Counted from the stretch's first letter, positions 15,799-25,684 are shown. The stretch is 64,000 bases of DNA from Pseudomonas sp. Teo4 (GCF_034387475.1 NZ_JAXCIL010000001.1:3162001-3226000); one strand, 5' to 3'. A program made the numbers and translations. The notes: a model not told the origin generated them from the sequence alone.

Positions 15799-17112
15799 TC
15801 AAGCGTAGTAATCGACGGCGCTGTCGCCAATCACCACCTGTTGTTCCAGCGGGCGGGAAGCATCGGCAAGCTCGCCCTGCTCAGCGCCACCCTGCCCGCG
15901 CCGCGCCGCCACCCCGGAGAACTGCGAACCATCCTGCTGGGCCTGCTGTTGCTGTTGCCCGCGCGACTGGTCGGCCACATTCACATCCGGCTGCGCCAGC
16001 CCTTGCTGGGCGAAAAGCTCACGCAAACGGTGCACCTGGCTGTCCAGCGCATCACGCACGCCGGCATGGCCGCTGATGAAGGTCACCTGAGTGGACTGGT
16101 CCGTCGCTACATTGACGCGAATGTCCAGGCGACCGAGCTCAGCAGGTTCAAGCTGGATGTCTGCCGATTTGAGGTTCTGGCTGGACAGGTACATGACCCG
16201 GTTGACCAGGCCTTCGGTCCAGGCGTTCTGGTTCATCGCCAGCGGCTGATGCAGCGGACTGCTGCTCACCGGCACCGCATTGGCGGTCTTGGCCGTGGCG
16301 GCCTGGGTCAGGTTGGCCAGGCGGTTGGCAAAATCGTCGACACGGGTATCACTGCTGGCGCCCTTGGTGTCCTTCAGGCCGTCCTCGAGCAGCGCGCTGA
16401 ATGCCTTGTCACCTGGCTCCGACTGCCCGCCATCAGCCTCAGGCTTGTCGAGCAGATTCGCCAAGGTATTGACGGCCGCTTGACCCTCGTCACCCTGTAC
16501 CTGGGATGGATCTGAAGCCGGGGCGGCATGTGCCGACGTCGTGCCCTTGGCCTGGGCGCTCTGCTCCAGCGCCAGACGCAGGGTGGGCAAGCTGGCCAGC
16601 GGGTCGGCCTCGGGGTCGAACGCATCCTCCTCTGGCGCTTCCGGCAAAGGGCTGACCAGCTGTGGCTTCGCGGGCTGTGCCGCAGCCTGCAGCACTGGCG
16701 CCACCGCCTCGGCCTGAGCCTGAATCAGTTGCGCGCCAGGCTGCGCATCGGTGACCTGACCGGCCACCAGGTTCGCATCCAGCGAGTTCGAATCACTGAC
16801 TGGCGCAGTGTCTGCAGCGGCCTGACCCTGGTCGTCAGCTGGCAATTTGTTGCCGTCATCGGCAACCTCTGGCTTGTCGGCAGCTTCCTTTTTGCCGCTC
16901 TGAGCCGCTTCAGGCTTGTCCTTCGGCTTGGCAGCTACAGCCTTGTCATCCTGGGCCGGCACCTTGTCACGGCCCTGCTTGGCCATCACCTGATCAAAGC
17001 CAGAACCCTGCTCGCCCGCCGCCTGTGGCGACTTGTCCGCCAACGAGCTGGCCACGCGCGACGGCTTGCCCACGGCGTTGGCTTGCAACAAAGGATTGGA
17101 TGCGACAGGCAT
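15799..17112 (-). CDS. fliK: Flagellar hook-length control protein FliK
   Basis: FliK measures hook length and triggers the FlhB export switch. About 437 aa from MPVASNPLLQ. It has a long low-complexity Ala/Gln/Asp/Lys-rich N-terminal ruler and a folded C-terminal domain (about 320-410) with SADIQLEPAELGRLDIRVNV and VTFISGHAGVRDALDSQVHRLRELF split across it, as in Flg_hook family members. A Gln-rich tail follows. GGAG lies eight bases before ATG 17112; the longer frame upstream is not supported. Confidence 0.9.
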   Translation of the reverse strand: MPVASNPLLQANAVGKPSRVASSLADKSPQAAGEQGSGFDQVMAKQGRDKVPAQDDKAVAAKPKDKPEAAQSGKKEAADKPEVADDGNKLPADDQGQAAADTAPVSDSNSLDANLVAGQVTDAQPGAQLIQAQAEAVAPVLQAAAQPAKPQLVSPLPEAPEEDAFDPEADPLASLPTLRLALEQSAQAKGTTSAHAAPASDPSQVQGDEGQAAVNTLANLLDKPEADGGQSEPGDKAFSALLEDGLKDTKGASSDTRVDDFANRLANLTQAATAKTANAVPVSSSPLHQPLAMNQNAWTEGLVNRVMYLSSQNLKSADIQLEPAELGRLDIRVNVATDQSTQVTFISGHAGVRDALDSQVHRLRELFAQQGLAQPDVNVADQSRGQQQQQAQQDGSQFSGVAARRGQGGAEQGELADASRPLEQQVVIGDSAVDYYA

Positions 17113-17159
17113 CGAGGGGTCTCCGCGCCAGATACAAAAAAAACGTCTGGGCAAAGACA

Positions 17160-17176
17160 GGCAAAAGTCGCGCCAA
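17160..17176 (-). promoter_or_regulatory. Candidate sigma54 promoter for fliK
   Basis: Minus-strand TTGGCGCGACTTTTGCC has TTGGC at -24 and TTTGC at -12 with exactly 10 bases between GG and GC. It lies in the 72-bp gap between hptB and fliK, 48 bp before the fliK ATG. A T8 run follows downstream. Confidence 0.7.
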
Positions 17177-17184
17177 GTCGCAAA

Positions 17185-17532
17185 TCAACCTGCAGAAACG
17201 CGCTCTTGCTCACCGCGATAGAAGCGCTGAACCTCCAGGTACTCCTGGTCGATTCGATTGATCAGGTCTTCGATGCCGTACAGCGGCTGCTGCCTGACCC
17301 GATCCTCCAACTGCTGGCACAAGCTGGCCAGGCCGACCGCACCCATATTGCTGCTACTACCCTTGAAGCTGTGAGCAGCAATACCAAGCTCATCGGCATT
17401 CTTGGCTTCATGCAGCTGACTCAAGCGCCGTTCGGAATCTTCCAGAAAGGTCTCCAGCAGTTGCAGGTAGCCATCTTCCATGACTTCCCGCAAATCACTG
17501 AGCACCTTGTGGTCTATATGCATGTCAGTCAC
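17185..17532 (-). CDS. hptB: Histidine phosphotransfer protein HptB
   Basis: Small Hpt protein, 115 aa, with phospho-site His54 in AAHSFKGSSSNMGA and helical bundle architecture. In P. aeruginosa HptB relays phosphate from several hybrid kinases to HsbR and so controls HsbA, biofilm formation and swarming; its position next to hsbR and hsbA here supports the same role. Start read as GTG at 17532 because AAGGAG is seven bases upstream; an ATG three codons later is the alternative. Confidence 0.9.
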   Translation of the reverse strand: MTDMHIDHKVLSDLREVMEDGYLQLLETFLEDSERRLSQLHEAKNADELGIAAHSFKGSSSNMGAVGLASLCQQLEDRVRQQPLYGIEDLINRIDQEYLEVQRFYRGEQERVSAG

Positions 17533-17592
17533 TTGTTCACTCCTTGATCAAGTTGGATTATGCCTGAGCCGCCCTGCGACCCACCATTGGAC

Positions 17593-19284
17593 TTACCAGT
17601 CAAAGCAGACCCGTGCGCAGCGCCCGCCTTCGCACCATTCGGCGCGGTCACCCAGCCGCTGCACCAGGCCCAGGCCACGACCACTGAGCCCCTGCTCCCG
17701 AGGCGTTCGCGACAACACCTGGTAAACATCGAAGCCGGCACCGCTGTCTCGCACTTCGATGGTCAGACGCCCGCCATGGGCAAGCGGTTCCACCCGCAGG
17801 TCGATCCGCACATGGCCTTCGACCAATGAACCTAAACGCCGGGCGCGTTCCTGATAATAGTCGGCAAAACCCTGAACATCACGCTTGAGCTGCGAATCCA
17901 GGCCCAGAACACCATGCTCCAGGGCATTGGAATACAACTCGCTGAGCACGCTGTGCAAACTGCCGGTACTGGGCCGCAGGCCATGAATTTCCTGCAGCAA
18001 CTGCACAAGATACGGCACCGGGTTGAAACGCTTGAGGCTTTCACCACGTAGCTCGAACCCCAACGACCAGTCCAACGGGCTTGAGCGCCCACTATCTGAG
18101 TACAGCGTCGGTGCAGGCACCCGCTCGCCAGGGGCGAACATGCGAATGTCGCACAGGCTGATGTCATCCCTGGGACGCCCGCCAAACCGCTTGAGCGCCT
18201 GCATGACCTCGTCGAACAGCAGGCCTGGGTCACTGTTGTCGGCCAGCACCTCACGCAGGCGCTGAACACCGAACAGACGATCCTGCTCATCGGCCGTATC
18301 GACCACGCCATCGGAAAGCAGCAGCAAACGCTCGCCAGGGGCCAATGGAAGCACTTCGGTGCTGTCGTCGAAACGCTCCGGCGCGAGGATGCCCAGCGGT
18401 AGATGACGCGAGCTGAGCGTCGACAGCACCTCACCGCTGGCCGACAGCCGGTAGCCATCGGGCATGCCGCCGTTCCATACCTCCACCGAGCCACGCTGCA
18501 CGCTGAGGTTAAGCAGCATCACGCAGGCGAACATGTCCACCGGCAGGATGCGCTTGAGCTTGGCGTTCATTTCGCGCAGGGTCTGCGCCATGCCGTAGCC
18601 CTTGGCGGTCATGCCATAGAACACCTCGGCCAGGGGCATGGCGCCGACGGCAGCGGGCAGGCCATGGCCGGTGAAGTCGCCCAGCAGTACATGCATGTCA
18701 CCGGACGGAGTGAACGCCGCCAACAACAAATCGCCATTGAATAACGCATAGGGCGACTGCAAGTAACGAATGTTGGGCGCCGACAGACAGCCGGAATGGG
18801 CCACCTTGTCGAACACCGCCTTGGCAACCCGCTGCTCGTTCAGCAGGTGATGGTGATGACGAGTGATCTGGTCGCGCTGCTCAAGCACCGTGGCCTGCAG
18901 GCGTCGCAAACGGTCCATGGCGCGGATCTTGGCACCGAGAATCACCGCACTGTAGGGTTTGGCCATGAAGTCATCGCCACCAGCCTCCAGGCAGCGCACC
19001 AAGGCATCCTCCTCACTTAACGAGGTGAGAAAGATGATCGGCACCAACGCCTCACCCGCCAGGGCCTTTATCTGCCGTGCGGCCTCGAAGCCATCCATCA
19101 CCGGCATGAGCGCGTCGAGCAACACCAGCTGCGGCCTTCGCTCGACGAACAGGGCCACCGCCTGCTCACCGTTTTCAGCGGTGAACACCTGATGCCCCTG
19201 GCGCCGGACGATTTGCGCAAGCAACAAGCGATCAGCCGCGCCGTCCTCAGCCACCAGCACGGTCAACGCCTGATCAGCCGACAT
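17593..19284 (-). CDS. hsbR: Response regulator HsbR, dual phosphatase/kinase for HsbA
   Basis: Three-part signalling protein of about 563 aa: receiver domain with phospho-Asp57 (LVLLDALMP) and Lys in MAKPYS; PP2C/SpoIIE-type phosphatase (about 180-390, motifs LLGDFTGHGLPAA, LLLSDGVVD, RPRDDISL); and a C-terminal anti-sigma-type HATPase (SELYSNALEHG, VRDSGAGFD, GRGLGLVQ). In P. aeruginosa HsbR switches between kinase and phosphatase on HsbA according to HptB. The start is set at ATG 19284; TTG 19296 and GTG 19287 are also possible. It nearly overlaps hsbA. Confidence 0.9.
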   Translation of the reverse strand: MSADQALTVLVAEDGAADRLLLAQIVRRQGHQVFTAENGEQAVALFVERRPQLVLLDALMPVMDGFEAARQIKALAGEALVPIIFLTSLSEEDALVRCLEAGGDDFMAKPYSAVILGAKIRAMDRLRRLQATVLEQRDQITRHHHHLLNEQRVAKAVFDKVAHSGCLSAPNIRYLQSPYALFNGDLLLAAFTPSGDMHVLLGDFTGHGLPAAVGAMPLAEVFYGMTAKGYGMAQTLREMNAKLKRILPVDMFACVMLLNLSVQRGSVEVWNGGMPDGYRLSASGEVLSTLSSRHLPLGILAPERFDDSTEVLPLAPGERLLLLSDGVVDTADEQDRLFGVQRLREVLADNSDPGLLFDEVMQALKRFGGRPRDDISLCDIRMFAPGERVPAPTLYSDSGRSSPLDWSLGFELRGESLKRFNPVPYLVQLLQEIHGLRPSTGSLHSVLSELYSNALEHGVLGLDSQLKRDVQGFADYYQERARRLGSLVEGHVRIDLRVEPLAHGGRLTIEVRDSGAGFDVYQVLSRTPREQGLSGRGLGLVQRLGDRAEWCEGGRCARVCFDW

Positions 19285-19292
19285 CACGACAC

Positions 19293-19598
19293 TCAACTGA
19301 TATCGAACAGTTTTTCGAAATTGGAGATCGCCAGGATCTTGCGCACATCAGAGCTGGCGTGCACCACCCGCACGTCCGAGTCGTCGCCGCCTGCGTGATC
19401 ACGCAGCAACAGCAGCATGCCGAGCGCGGAGCTGTCCAGGTAGGTGGTGTCCTTGAGATCGACGACTACCGAGTCAGGCCGGCTGGCCTGGCGCTCGTAA
19501 GCATCCCTGAACTCCTGATGCTTGCCGAAATCGAAGCGCCCCTTGATCTTGATCGTCAGCTTTTTCTCGTCCTGCGAAAAATCACTCTCGACTGCCAT
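19293..19598 (-). CDS. hsbA: STAS anti-anti-sigma factor HsbA
   Basis: 101-aa STAS protein with the conserved phospho-serine region TTYLDSSALGMLLLLRDH (Ser56/57). In P. aeruginosa, unphosphorylated HsbA binds the anti-sigma factor FlgM and phosphorylated HsbA activates a diguanylate cyclase, linking motility and biofilm. First gene of hsbA-hsbR-hptB. No flgM is in this window. Confidence 0.9.
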   Translation of the reverse strand: MAVESDFSQDEKKLTIKIKGRFDFGKHQEFRDAYERQASRPDSVVVDLKDTTYLDSSALGMLLLLRDHAGGDDSDVRVVHASSDVRKILAISNFEKLFDIS

Positions 19599-19687
19599 AC
19601 TAGCGATTCCTTCGATGATGGCGAATGCAACTCTTCAAGGTTTAGCAGCCACTGACAGGCGCCGCAAGGCAGTATCTGCAACCTGTA

Positions 19688-19719
19688 CCGGCCCTATCGC
19701 CGGCAAGCCGGCTCCCACA
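19688..19719. repeat. Single REP-like sequence in fliJ-hsbA gap
   Basis: The stretch CCGGCCCTATCGCCGGCAAG followed by CCGGCTCCCACA contains a short stem (GCCGG/CCGGC) and resembles short intergenic repeats abundant in P. putida-group genomes. It occupies the middle of the 155-bp gap between fliJ and hsbA. No other feature was seen there. Confidence 0.5.
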
Positions 19720-19753
19720 CGGACCGCGCCGTACCTGCAGGAGCCAGCACAAC

Positions 19754-20206
19754 CTACAAGTGCCCCTGCCGCGGAAGGCGCTGCGACAGTTCATCCAGCA
19801 ACCTTTGCTCCCGCTTGTCCTCGGCCCGCCGCGCCTCATCCATGTACCGCTGCACCAACTTGCGCAGGCCTTCCACCCGGGCATAGGCCTGCTGCCAGAT
19901 GCCACGGGCATTGTTGAGGTTATTCTGGTGCCAGCTCAGACTCTGCCGCTGCTGGGTCATGGCCGTTTCAAGCTGCGCCAGGAAACGCTGGTAGTTCAGC
20001 AGCCAGCTACCATTGACACCCTGCCCCCCGCGATTGATCCATTGCGCCTGGTAACCCTCACGAAAGGTCTCAAGCTCCGCCAGCTTGGCCTGGGCCTGGG
20101 CAACCTGCTGCTGGAAATGCCCCAGGCGCTGAGCAGCCTTGCGCTCGGCCTCTTCGGCCATGTCCACCACTGGCGCAAGACGCGCGGCACGACTGGGCAA
20201 GGCCAT
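19754..20206 (-). CDS. fliJ: Flagellar export chaperone FliJ
   Basis: Coiled-coil stalk of the FliHIJ export ATPase, which also escorts chaperones. 150 aa, nearly all helical with heptad-like segments (KAAQRLGHFQQQVAQAQAKL; RRAEDKREQRLLDELSQR). It lies six bases after fliI. Confidence 0.92.
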   Translation of the reverse strand: MALPSRAARLAPVVDMAEEAERKAAQRLGHFQQQVAQAQAKLAELETFREGYQAQWINRGGQGVNGSWLLNYQRFLAQLETAMTQQRQSLSWHQNNLNNARGIWQQAYARVEGLRKLVQRYMDEARRAEDKREQRLLDELSQRLPRQGHL

Positions 20207-20212
20207 CGACTA

Positions 20213-21571
20213 TCAGCCCCCACCCGGCGGCGTGAAGATCATCGCCAGTTGCTCACGGCTCTTGGCCATGCCGACGTTGTCATCCAGACCTTGTCGCAGG
20301 AAGTCCACCAACTTGGGCTGCAAGGCAATGGCCAGGTCCGTTTCCGGGTCGCCACCGGCCACATAGGCACCGACGCTGATCAGGTCGCGACTTTGCGACA
20401 GGCGCGACCACAGCTGCTTGAATTTCTGCGCCTGGCGCAAATGGTTGGCATCGACCACCTGGGGCATCACCCGGCTGATGGACGCCTCGATATCGATGGC
20501 CGGGTAATGCCCCTCCTCCGCCAGGCGCCGCGACAGCACGAAGTGGCCGTCCAACACACCCCGCGCGGAGTCGGCGATCGGGTCCTGCTGGTCATCGCCC
20601 TCCGAGAGCACCGTATAGAACGCGGTGATCGACCCACCGCCCGGCTCACCATTACCTGCCCGCTCCACCAGCTTGGGCAGCTTGGCGAACACCGACGGCG
20701 GGTAACCACGGGTCGCCGGCGGCTCACCGATGGCCAAGGCAATTTCCCGCTGGGCCTGGGCAAAGCGAGTCAGGGAATCCATGAGCAACAGGACGTTCTT
20801 GCCCTTGTCGCGGAAGTACTCGGCAATTCGGGTGCAGTACATGGCGGCGCGCAAACGCATCAAGGGGGCATCGTCGGCGGGTGACGCCACCACCACCGAG
20901 CGCTTGAGCCCTTCTTCACCGAGAATATGCTCGATGAACTCCTTCACCTCGCGGCCCCGCTCACCGATCAGGCCGACCACGATGATTTCAGCCTCGGTGA
21001 AGCGGGTCATCATGCCCAACAGCACCGACTTACCGACACCGGTACCGGCGAACAGACCCAAGCGCTGACCACGGCCGACGGTCAGCAGGCCGTTGATGCT
21101 GCGGATGCCCACGTCCAGCGGCTGGCTGATCGGGTCACGATTGAGCGGGTTGATGATCGGGCCGTCCATCGGCACCCAGTCCTCGGCCTTCATCCCGCCC
21201 TTGCCGTCCAATGCGCGGCCGGCACCGTCCAGCACCCGACCCAGCATGCTCATGCCCATGGGCAGGCGGCCGCTGTCGTCCAGCGGCACCACCCGCGCGC
21301 CCGGGGCAATGCCGGCAATGCTGCCTACCGGCATGAGAAAGACCTTGGTACCGGCAAAGCCCATGACTTCGGCTTCGACCTGCACCGGGTGGTAGCTGTC
21401 ATCGTTGATCACCAGGCAGCGGCTGCCCACAGCAGCGCGCAAGCCCTCGGCTTCCAGGGTCAGCCCCACCATCCGCAGCAGGCGGCCCTCGACCACCGGC
21501 TGGGTGGGCAGCTTGATCGCCTCGACGTAGGTGCCCAGGCGCTTGCCGAAACTGGTGCGGTCAAGGCGCAT
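20213..21571 (-). CDS. fliI: Flagellum-specific export ATPase FliI
   Basis: F1-beta-like ATPase of flagellar export. 452 aa. Walker A is [15 protein letters not shown] (about 175-190), Walker [18 protein letters not shown], and the catalytic Glu sits in [13 protein letters not shown]. The type III ATPase signature [15 protein letters not shown] is intact. ATG overlaps the fliH end by 11 bases. Confidence 0.96.
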   Translation of the reverse strand: MRLDRTSFGKRLGTYVEAIKLPTQPVVEGRLLRMVGLTLEAEGLRAAVGSRCLVINDDSYHPVQVEAEVMGFAGTKVFLMPVGSIAGIAPGARVVPLDDSGRLPMGMSMLGRVLDGAGRALDGKGGMKAEDWVPMDGPIINPLNRDPISQPLDVGIRSINGLLTVGRGQRLGLFAGTGVGKSVLLGMMTRFTEAEIIVVGLIGERGREVKEFIEHILGEEGLKRSVVVASPADDAPLMRLRAAMYCTRIAEYFRDKGKNVLLLMDSLTRFAQAQREIALAIGEPPATRGYPPSVFAKLPKLVERAGNGEPGGGSITAFYTVLSEGDDQQDPIADSARGVLDGHFVLSRRLAEEGHYPAIDIEASISRVMPQVVDANHLRQAQKFKQLWSRLSQSRDLISVGAYVAGGDPETDLAIALQPKLVDFLRQGLDDNVGMAKSREQLAMIFTPPGGG

Positions 21572-22322
21572 CGTGGTCGCCCAGCTCGACGCTGAGGTCC
21601 GGCGCTGCCGGATGCAGCGACTGGTCGTGCAACTGGTCGAACAGCTGCGTCACAGCCTTCTCGATGCGCGTCTCCATGGTCGCATCGATGCGACTGTGGG
21701 CCGTTTCGATACGGCAGCCACCCGGCAGGAGCGCTTCATCCTCCAGCAGCTTCCAGCTTTCTTCGTGACGTTCGCGCAGGGCCTTGGCCAGCTCGAAATC
21801 CTGGGGGTTGAGGTGAATGCGAATGTTGTCGGCGCCCATGGGCAACAGCTTGAGCGCCTCGCGCAGCACCTGGGTGATCTGACTGGAATCGGTGCGCAGT
21901 TCGCGACCGATCACCTGGCGAGTCATGTGCGCGACCAGGTGCACCAGGGTTTTCTCGATCTGCGTGTCCTGCTCGGCAATCGGCTCGAGCAGGTTGCCCA
22001 TCAGCTGCTCCAGGCTGGCCAACTTCACCGCCAGGGCTTCCTCAGCCTCCTGACGCACCTTGAGCTGAGTGCTGTGAAAGCCCTCGCGCTCGCCGGTGGC
22101 GAAGCCTTCGTTGTAGGCCTCCTGACGGATCGCCTCAAGTTCTTCGAGGGTCAGCGGCTGGACTTCCTCCAGCGGCACCTCTTCGACCTCTTCCTCGATG
22201 ACTTCGGGTTCAGGTTCAGGCTCGGGCTCCGGCTCTGGGTCGAAGCTGGGCAGCGCCCAGACATCGACGCCCTCGAGGTCGCGGGCGCGGATCAGGTCGC
22301 TGGGGTGTTCAGTGGTGGACAT
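21561..22322 (-). CDS. fliH: Flagellar export regulator FliH
   Basis: FliH binds and regulates FliI and links it to the C ring. 253 aa. [11 protein letters not shown] run and a Glu-rich stretch (about 28-60) precede a helical central part with [14 protein letters not shown], a GxxxG-like region, and a conserved C-terminal domain ([15 protein letters not shown]). The Pro-Glu run is longer than in most homologues and is low-complexity. It starts 162 bp after fliG, with a REP pair in between. Confidence 0.93.
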   Translation of the reverse strand: MSTTEHPSDLIRARDLEGVDVWALPSFDPEPEPEPEPEPEVIEEEVEEVPLEEVQPLTLEELEAIRQEAYNEGFATGEREGFHSTQLKVRQEAEEALAVKLASLEQLMGNLLEPIAEQDTQIEKTLVHLVAHMTRQVIGRELRTDSSQITQVLREALKLLPMGADNIRIHLNPQDFELAKALRERHEESWKLLEDEALLPGGCRIETAHSRIDATMETRIEKAVTQLFDQLHDQSLHPAAPDLSVELGDHDAP

Positions 22323-22360
22323 GCCGTCAGATTCTCAAAAACATGTTCAGCCAATGCATT

Positions 22361-22454
22361 CCCTGTGGGAGCGGGTTTACCCGCAAATGCATCGGCAGGG
22401 GCAACCTCATCGGCCGGTCTGGCGCATTCGCGGGTAAACCCGCTCCCACAGGGG
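22361..22454. repeat. P. putida-type REP pair between fliG and fliH
   Basis: Two inverted copies of a REP unit: CCCTGTGGGAGCGGGTTTAC plus CCGC at 22361-22384, and its complement ending CCCGCTCCCACAGGGG at 22454. A spacer of about 40 bases lies between the conserved cores. The core CGGGTAAACCCGCTCC is that of the 35-bp REP described in P. putida KT2440. It occupies most of the 162-bp fliG-fliH gap. Confidence 0.9.
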
Positions 22455-22484
22455 CAGCGCCAGCCAGCATGAACCGGCAACCTT

Positions 22485-23504
22485 TTAAATCATTTCCTCG
22501 GCACCCTTGCCGCCGAGCACGATCTCGCCGGCTTCGGCCATACGACGGGCAATGGTGAGGATTTCCTTCTGCGCCGTTTCCACGTCGCTGACGCGCACCG
22601 GCCCCTTGGCCTCGAGGTCGTCGCGCAGCAGCTCCGACGCACGTTTGGACATGTTCTTGAAGATCTTGTCCTTGACCCGCTCGTCGGCACCTTTGAGCGA
22701 CACCACCAGCACGTCGGAGGACACCTCGCGCAGCAGCGCCTGGATACCGCGGTCGTCGACATCGGCCAGGTTGTTGAAGACGAACATCAGGTCTTCGATC
22801 TGCTCGGACAGGTCGTTGTCAATTTCGCGGATCGAGTCCATCAGCGCGCCTTCCACCGAACTGTCGAGGAAGTTCATGATGTCGGCAGCACGCTTGATAC
22901 CACCCAGCGTGGTCCGCGCGGCGTTGGAGTTGCCCGAGAACTGCTTCTCGAGGATCTGGTTCAGCTCTTTGAGCGCTGCCGGCTGCACGGTATTGAGCGA
23001 CGAAACACGCAGAATGATGTCCAGACGCACCTTGTGGTCGAAGTTGCTCAGCACTTCACCGGCCTGGTCAGGGTCGAGGTAGGCCACCACGATGGCCTGG
23101 ATCTGCGGGTGCTCGTAGCGAATGACATCGGCCACGGCGCGCGGCTCCATCCACTTCAGGCTGTCCAGGCCACTGGTGTTGCCACCAAGCAGGATGCGGT
23201 CGATCAGGCCGTTGGCCTTGTCTTCGCCCAGCGCCTGGTTGAGCATCTTGCGGATGTAACCGTCCGAGCCCACGCCCAGGCTGGTCTGGTCGCCGACGAT
23301 GTCGACGAACTCGCTCATCACCTGCTCGACCTGCTCGCGGTGCACGTTACCCATTTGCGCCATGGCCACACCGACCCGCTGCACTTCCTTGGGCCCCATG
23401 TGTCGCAGGACCTGGGCGGCATCGGTCTCGCCCAGGGAGAGCAGGAGAATGGCCGCTTTGTCTACGCGGCTCAGCTTGGCGGCAACGGCTCGGTTATCAC
23501 TCAT
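22485..23504 (-). CDS. fliG: Flagellar switch protein FliG
   Basis: Rotor protein that meets the stator. 339 aa. Armadillo-like N and middle domains include VDKAAILLLSLGETDAAQVLRHM, EPRAVADVIRYEHPQ and GGNTSG; the C-terminal domain has the torque helix with DIQALLREV-type residues (DDRGIQALLREVSSD). It ends GEIVLGGKGAEEMI. It overlaps fliF by eight bases. Confidence 0.95.
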   Translation of the reverse strand: MSDNRAVAAKLSRVDKAAILLLSLGETDAAQVLRHMGPKEVQRVGVAMAQMGNVHREQVEQVMSEFVDIVGDQTSLGVGSDGYIRKMLNQALGEDKANGLIDRILLGGNTSGLDSLKWMEPRAVADVIRYEHPQIQAIVVAYLDPDQAGEVLSNFDHKVRLDIILRVSSLNTVQPAALKELNQILEKQFSGNSNAARTTLGGIKRAADIMNFLDSSVEGALMDSIREIDNDLSEQIEDLMFVFNNLADVDDRGIQALLREVSSDVLVVSLKGADERVKDKIFKNMSKRASELLRDDLEAKGPVRVSDVETAQKEILTIARRMAEAGEIVLGGKGAEEMI

Positions 23505-25275
23505 CGGCGTTAATCCACTCTTTCACGACCTGGGCCACACGACCCGGGTCTTCGGCCACCAGGCCCTTGATTGCGTTGAGCTGTGCCTCGTAGCCCTCGG
23601 AAGGGCTTGGCAACAGAATGCTGCTCGGGCCACCCAGGCTGACGCGGTCGTTGGCCAATTCGCCATCCAGACCGATCATGCCGCCCAGCTCCATGTCGCT
23701 GTCCGTGGCAGCCTGCTTGCCGCCACCTGTGATGTTGTTGAGCACCGGACGCAGCACGCCGAACACCAACACCAAAATAAACACCACGCCCAGCACTTGC
23801 TTGACGATGTCCCAGAACCACGGCTGCTGGTAGAACGCGATTTCGGCGATCTCTTCGCCACGGTCAGCGGCGAACGGCACGTTGATTACCGTCACGCTGT
23901 CGCCACGGCTGGCATCGAAGCCCACCGCGTCCTGTACCAGACGGGTGAAGCGCGCCAGATCCTCGGCACCCCATGGGGCGCGAGTGGTCTCGCCGCTGGC
24001 GGCATCGACCTTGACCTGGTCGTCGACCACCACCGCCACCGACAGACGGGTCAGGCGACCCTGCTGTTGACGGGTGTGGCTAATGGAACGGTCCAGCTCG
24101 AAGTTCTTGGTGGTCTGCTCACGTTTGTCAGCCGGGTATGGCGCCAGCATCGGCTGGCCAGTGGCCGGGTCCATGATCTGCTGGCCGTTGGCATCCACCA
24201 GGGGCTGACCTGGCTGGATCGCACCGGCCGCAGGTGCGGCGGCAGTTGCGTTTTCCGGTGCTGCGGCGCCTGCCGGGGGCTGGTTGCTCAGCGCACCCGG
24301 CACGCCCTGCGGGCCTTGGCTGCTGGAGCGTTGCTCGTTGACCGCCTGCTCGCTGCGCAGTGCAGGCTGGTCTGGATTGAACTGCTCGGACGTGGATTCC
24401 ACCGCGCTGAAGTCCAGGTCGGCGGACACTTCGGCCTTGTAGCGATCGTTACCCAGCACCGGCTGCAGGATGTTGTGCACGCGCTGGGTCAGCATGCTTT
24501 CCATGCGGCGGCTGTAGTCGAACTGCTTGCCGGCCATGGTCAGGGCGGTGTCCTGCAGCTGGTCGGAGAGCAGGTTGCCCTTCTGGTCGACCACGGTGAC
24601 CTGCGACTTGTCCAGCTCTGGCACACTGGTGGCGACCAGGTTGACGATAGCCATCACCTGCCCCGCCTCCAAGGCGCGGCCCGGATACAGCTCGACCAGC
24701 ACCGAGGCGCTTGGCTTGCGCTCATCACGGACGAACACCGAGCTTTTCGGGATCGCCAGGTGCACACGCGCCGCCTTCACATTGTTCAGGCTGGAAATGG
24801 TACGTGCCAGCTCGCCTTCCAGACCACGGCGGTAGCGGGTAGCCTCCATGAACTGGCTGGTGCCCAGGCCTTGCTCTTTGTCGAGAATCTCGAAGCCCAC
24901 ATTGCCGTCGCTCGGCGCCACGCCGGCGGCAGCCAGTTTCAGGCGCGCACGGGAGAGGTCGTCGGCCTTGACCAGCAGAGCACCGGAATTGGGCTCGACG
25001 TTGTAGGGAATGTCGGCAGCCGCCAGCACATCCATGACCTGCTTGGTGTCCATCCCGGCCAGGCTGCCGTACAGCGGGCGGTAGTCCGGCTGTTGCGACC
25101 AGAGCACCACGGCAAAGCCGATCGCCACGCTGGCGGCCAACCCGACCAGCAGGCCGACCTGACGCAGCATGGGCATCTGCGAGATGTTTTCCAGGAACGC
25201 CATGCCGAACAGCGGCGGCTTGGCCGCTGGCGGGCCACTTTTGGCGGGGGCGTTATCGACGACTGCTTCGGCCAT
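23497..25275 (-). CDS. fliF: Flagellar MS-ring protein FliF
   Basis: FliF builds the membrane ring on which the flagellum is assembled. 592 aa. First membrane helix at about 40-60 (VGLLVGLAASVAIGFAVVLW), ring-building motifs in the periplasm (RALEGELARTISSLNNVKAARV region), a Pro/Ala/Gln-rich insertion at about 320-370, a second helix (VLGVVFILVLVFGVLRPVL) and a C-terminal FliG-binding tail. It is 16 bp after fliE. Confidence 0.95.
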   Translation of the reverse strand: MAEAVVDNAPAKSGPPAAKPPLFGMAFLENISQMPMLRQVGLLVGLAASVAIGFAVVLWSQQPDYRPLYGSLAGMDTKQVMDVLAAADIPYNVEPNSGALLVKADDLSRARLKLAAAGVAPSDGNVGFEILDKEQGLGTSQFMEATRYRRGLEGELARTISSLNNVKAARVHLAIPKSSVFVRDERKPSASVLVELYPGRALEAGQVMAIVNLVATSVPELDKSQVTVVDQKGNLLSDQLQDTALTMAGKQFDYSRRMESMLTQRVHNILQPVLGNDRYKAEVSADLDFSAVESTSEQFNPDQPALRSEQAVNEQRSSSQGPQGVPGALSNQPPAGAAAPENATAAAPAAGAIQPGQPLVDANGQQIMDPATGQPMLAPYPADKREQTTKNFELDRSISHTRQQQGRLTRLSVAVVVDDQVKVDAASGETTRAPWGAEDLARFTRLVQDAVGFDASRGDSVTVINVPFAADRGEEIAEIAFYQQPWFWDIVKQVLGVVFILVLVFGVLRPVLNNITGGGKQAATDSDMELGGMIGLDGELANDRVSLGGPSSILLPSPSEGYEAQLNAIKGLVAEDPGRVAQVVKEWINADE

Positions 25276-25291
25276 GACTTAACTTCCGTCC

Positions 25292-25624
25292 TTAAACCGG
25301 CATCTGCATGATGTCCTGGTACGACTGAACCAGCTTGTTACGTACCTGCGTCAGCGCCTGGAAGGACACCGAGGCTTTCTGCGAAGCAATCATCACGTCG
25401 GTCAGGTCGACACCGCTCTTGCCGATCTCGAAGGCGTTGGCCAGCTGGTTGGAAGCCTGCTGGGTCTCATGCACCTTGTTGATAGCCTGGCCGAGCATGT
25501 CGGCGAAGCTGCTTTGGCCCGGCGCCAGCTCTGCGGCGGCCGACGCCTTGGGCGCGGACATGGCTTCAGCCTGCATGGCACGCATGTCCAACATCAGACG
25601 ATTGAATTCAACACCTTGGCTCAT
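25292..25624 (-). CDS. fliE: Flagellar hook-basal body protein FliE
   Basis: Links the MS ring to the rod. 110 aa from [18 protein letters not shown]. The C-terminal signature [21 protein letters not shown] is present, ending QDIMQMPV. The ATG at 25624 is chosen because a purine-rich GAGAGAAGG site lies just upstream; a longer frame would start inside the leader. Confidence 0.94.
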   Translation of the reverse strand: MSQGVEFNRLMLDMRAMQAEAMSAPKASAAAELAPGQSSFADMLGQAINKVHETQQASNQLANAFEIGKSGVDLTDVMIASQKASVSFQALTQVRNKLVQSYQDIMQMPV

Positions 25625-25684
25625 GACCTTCTCTCTCCGGCGGCCGCATTTTTTTGACACTGATGCAGCGGATAGCCTGGAGCT

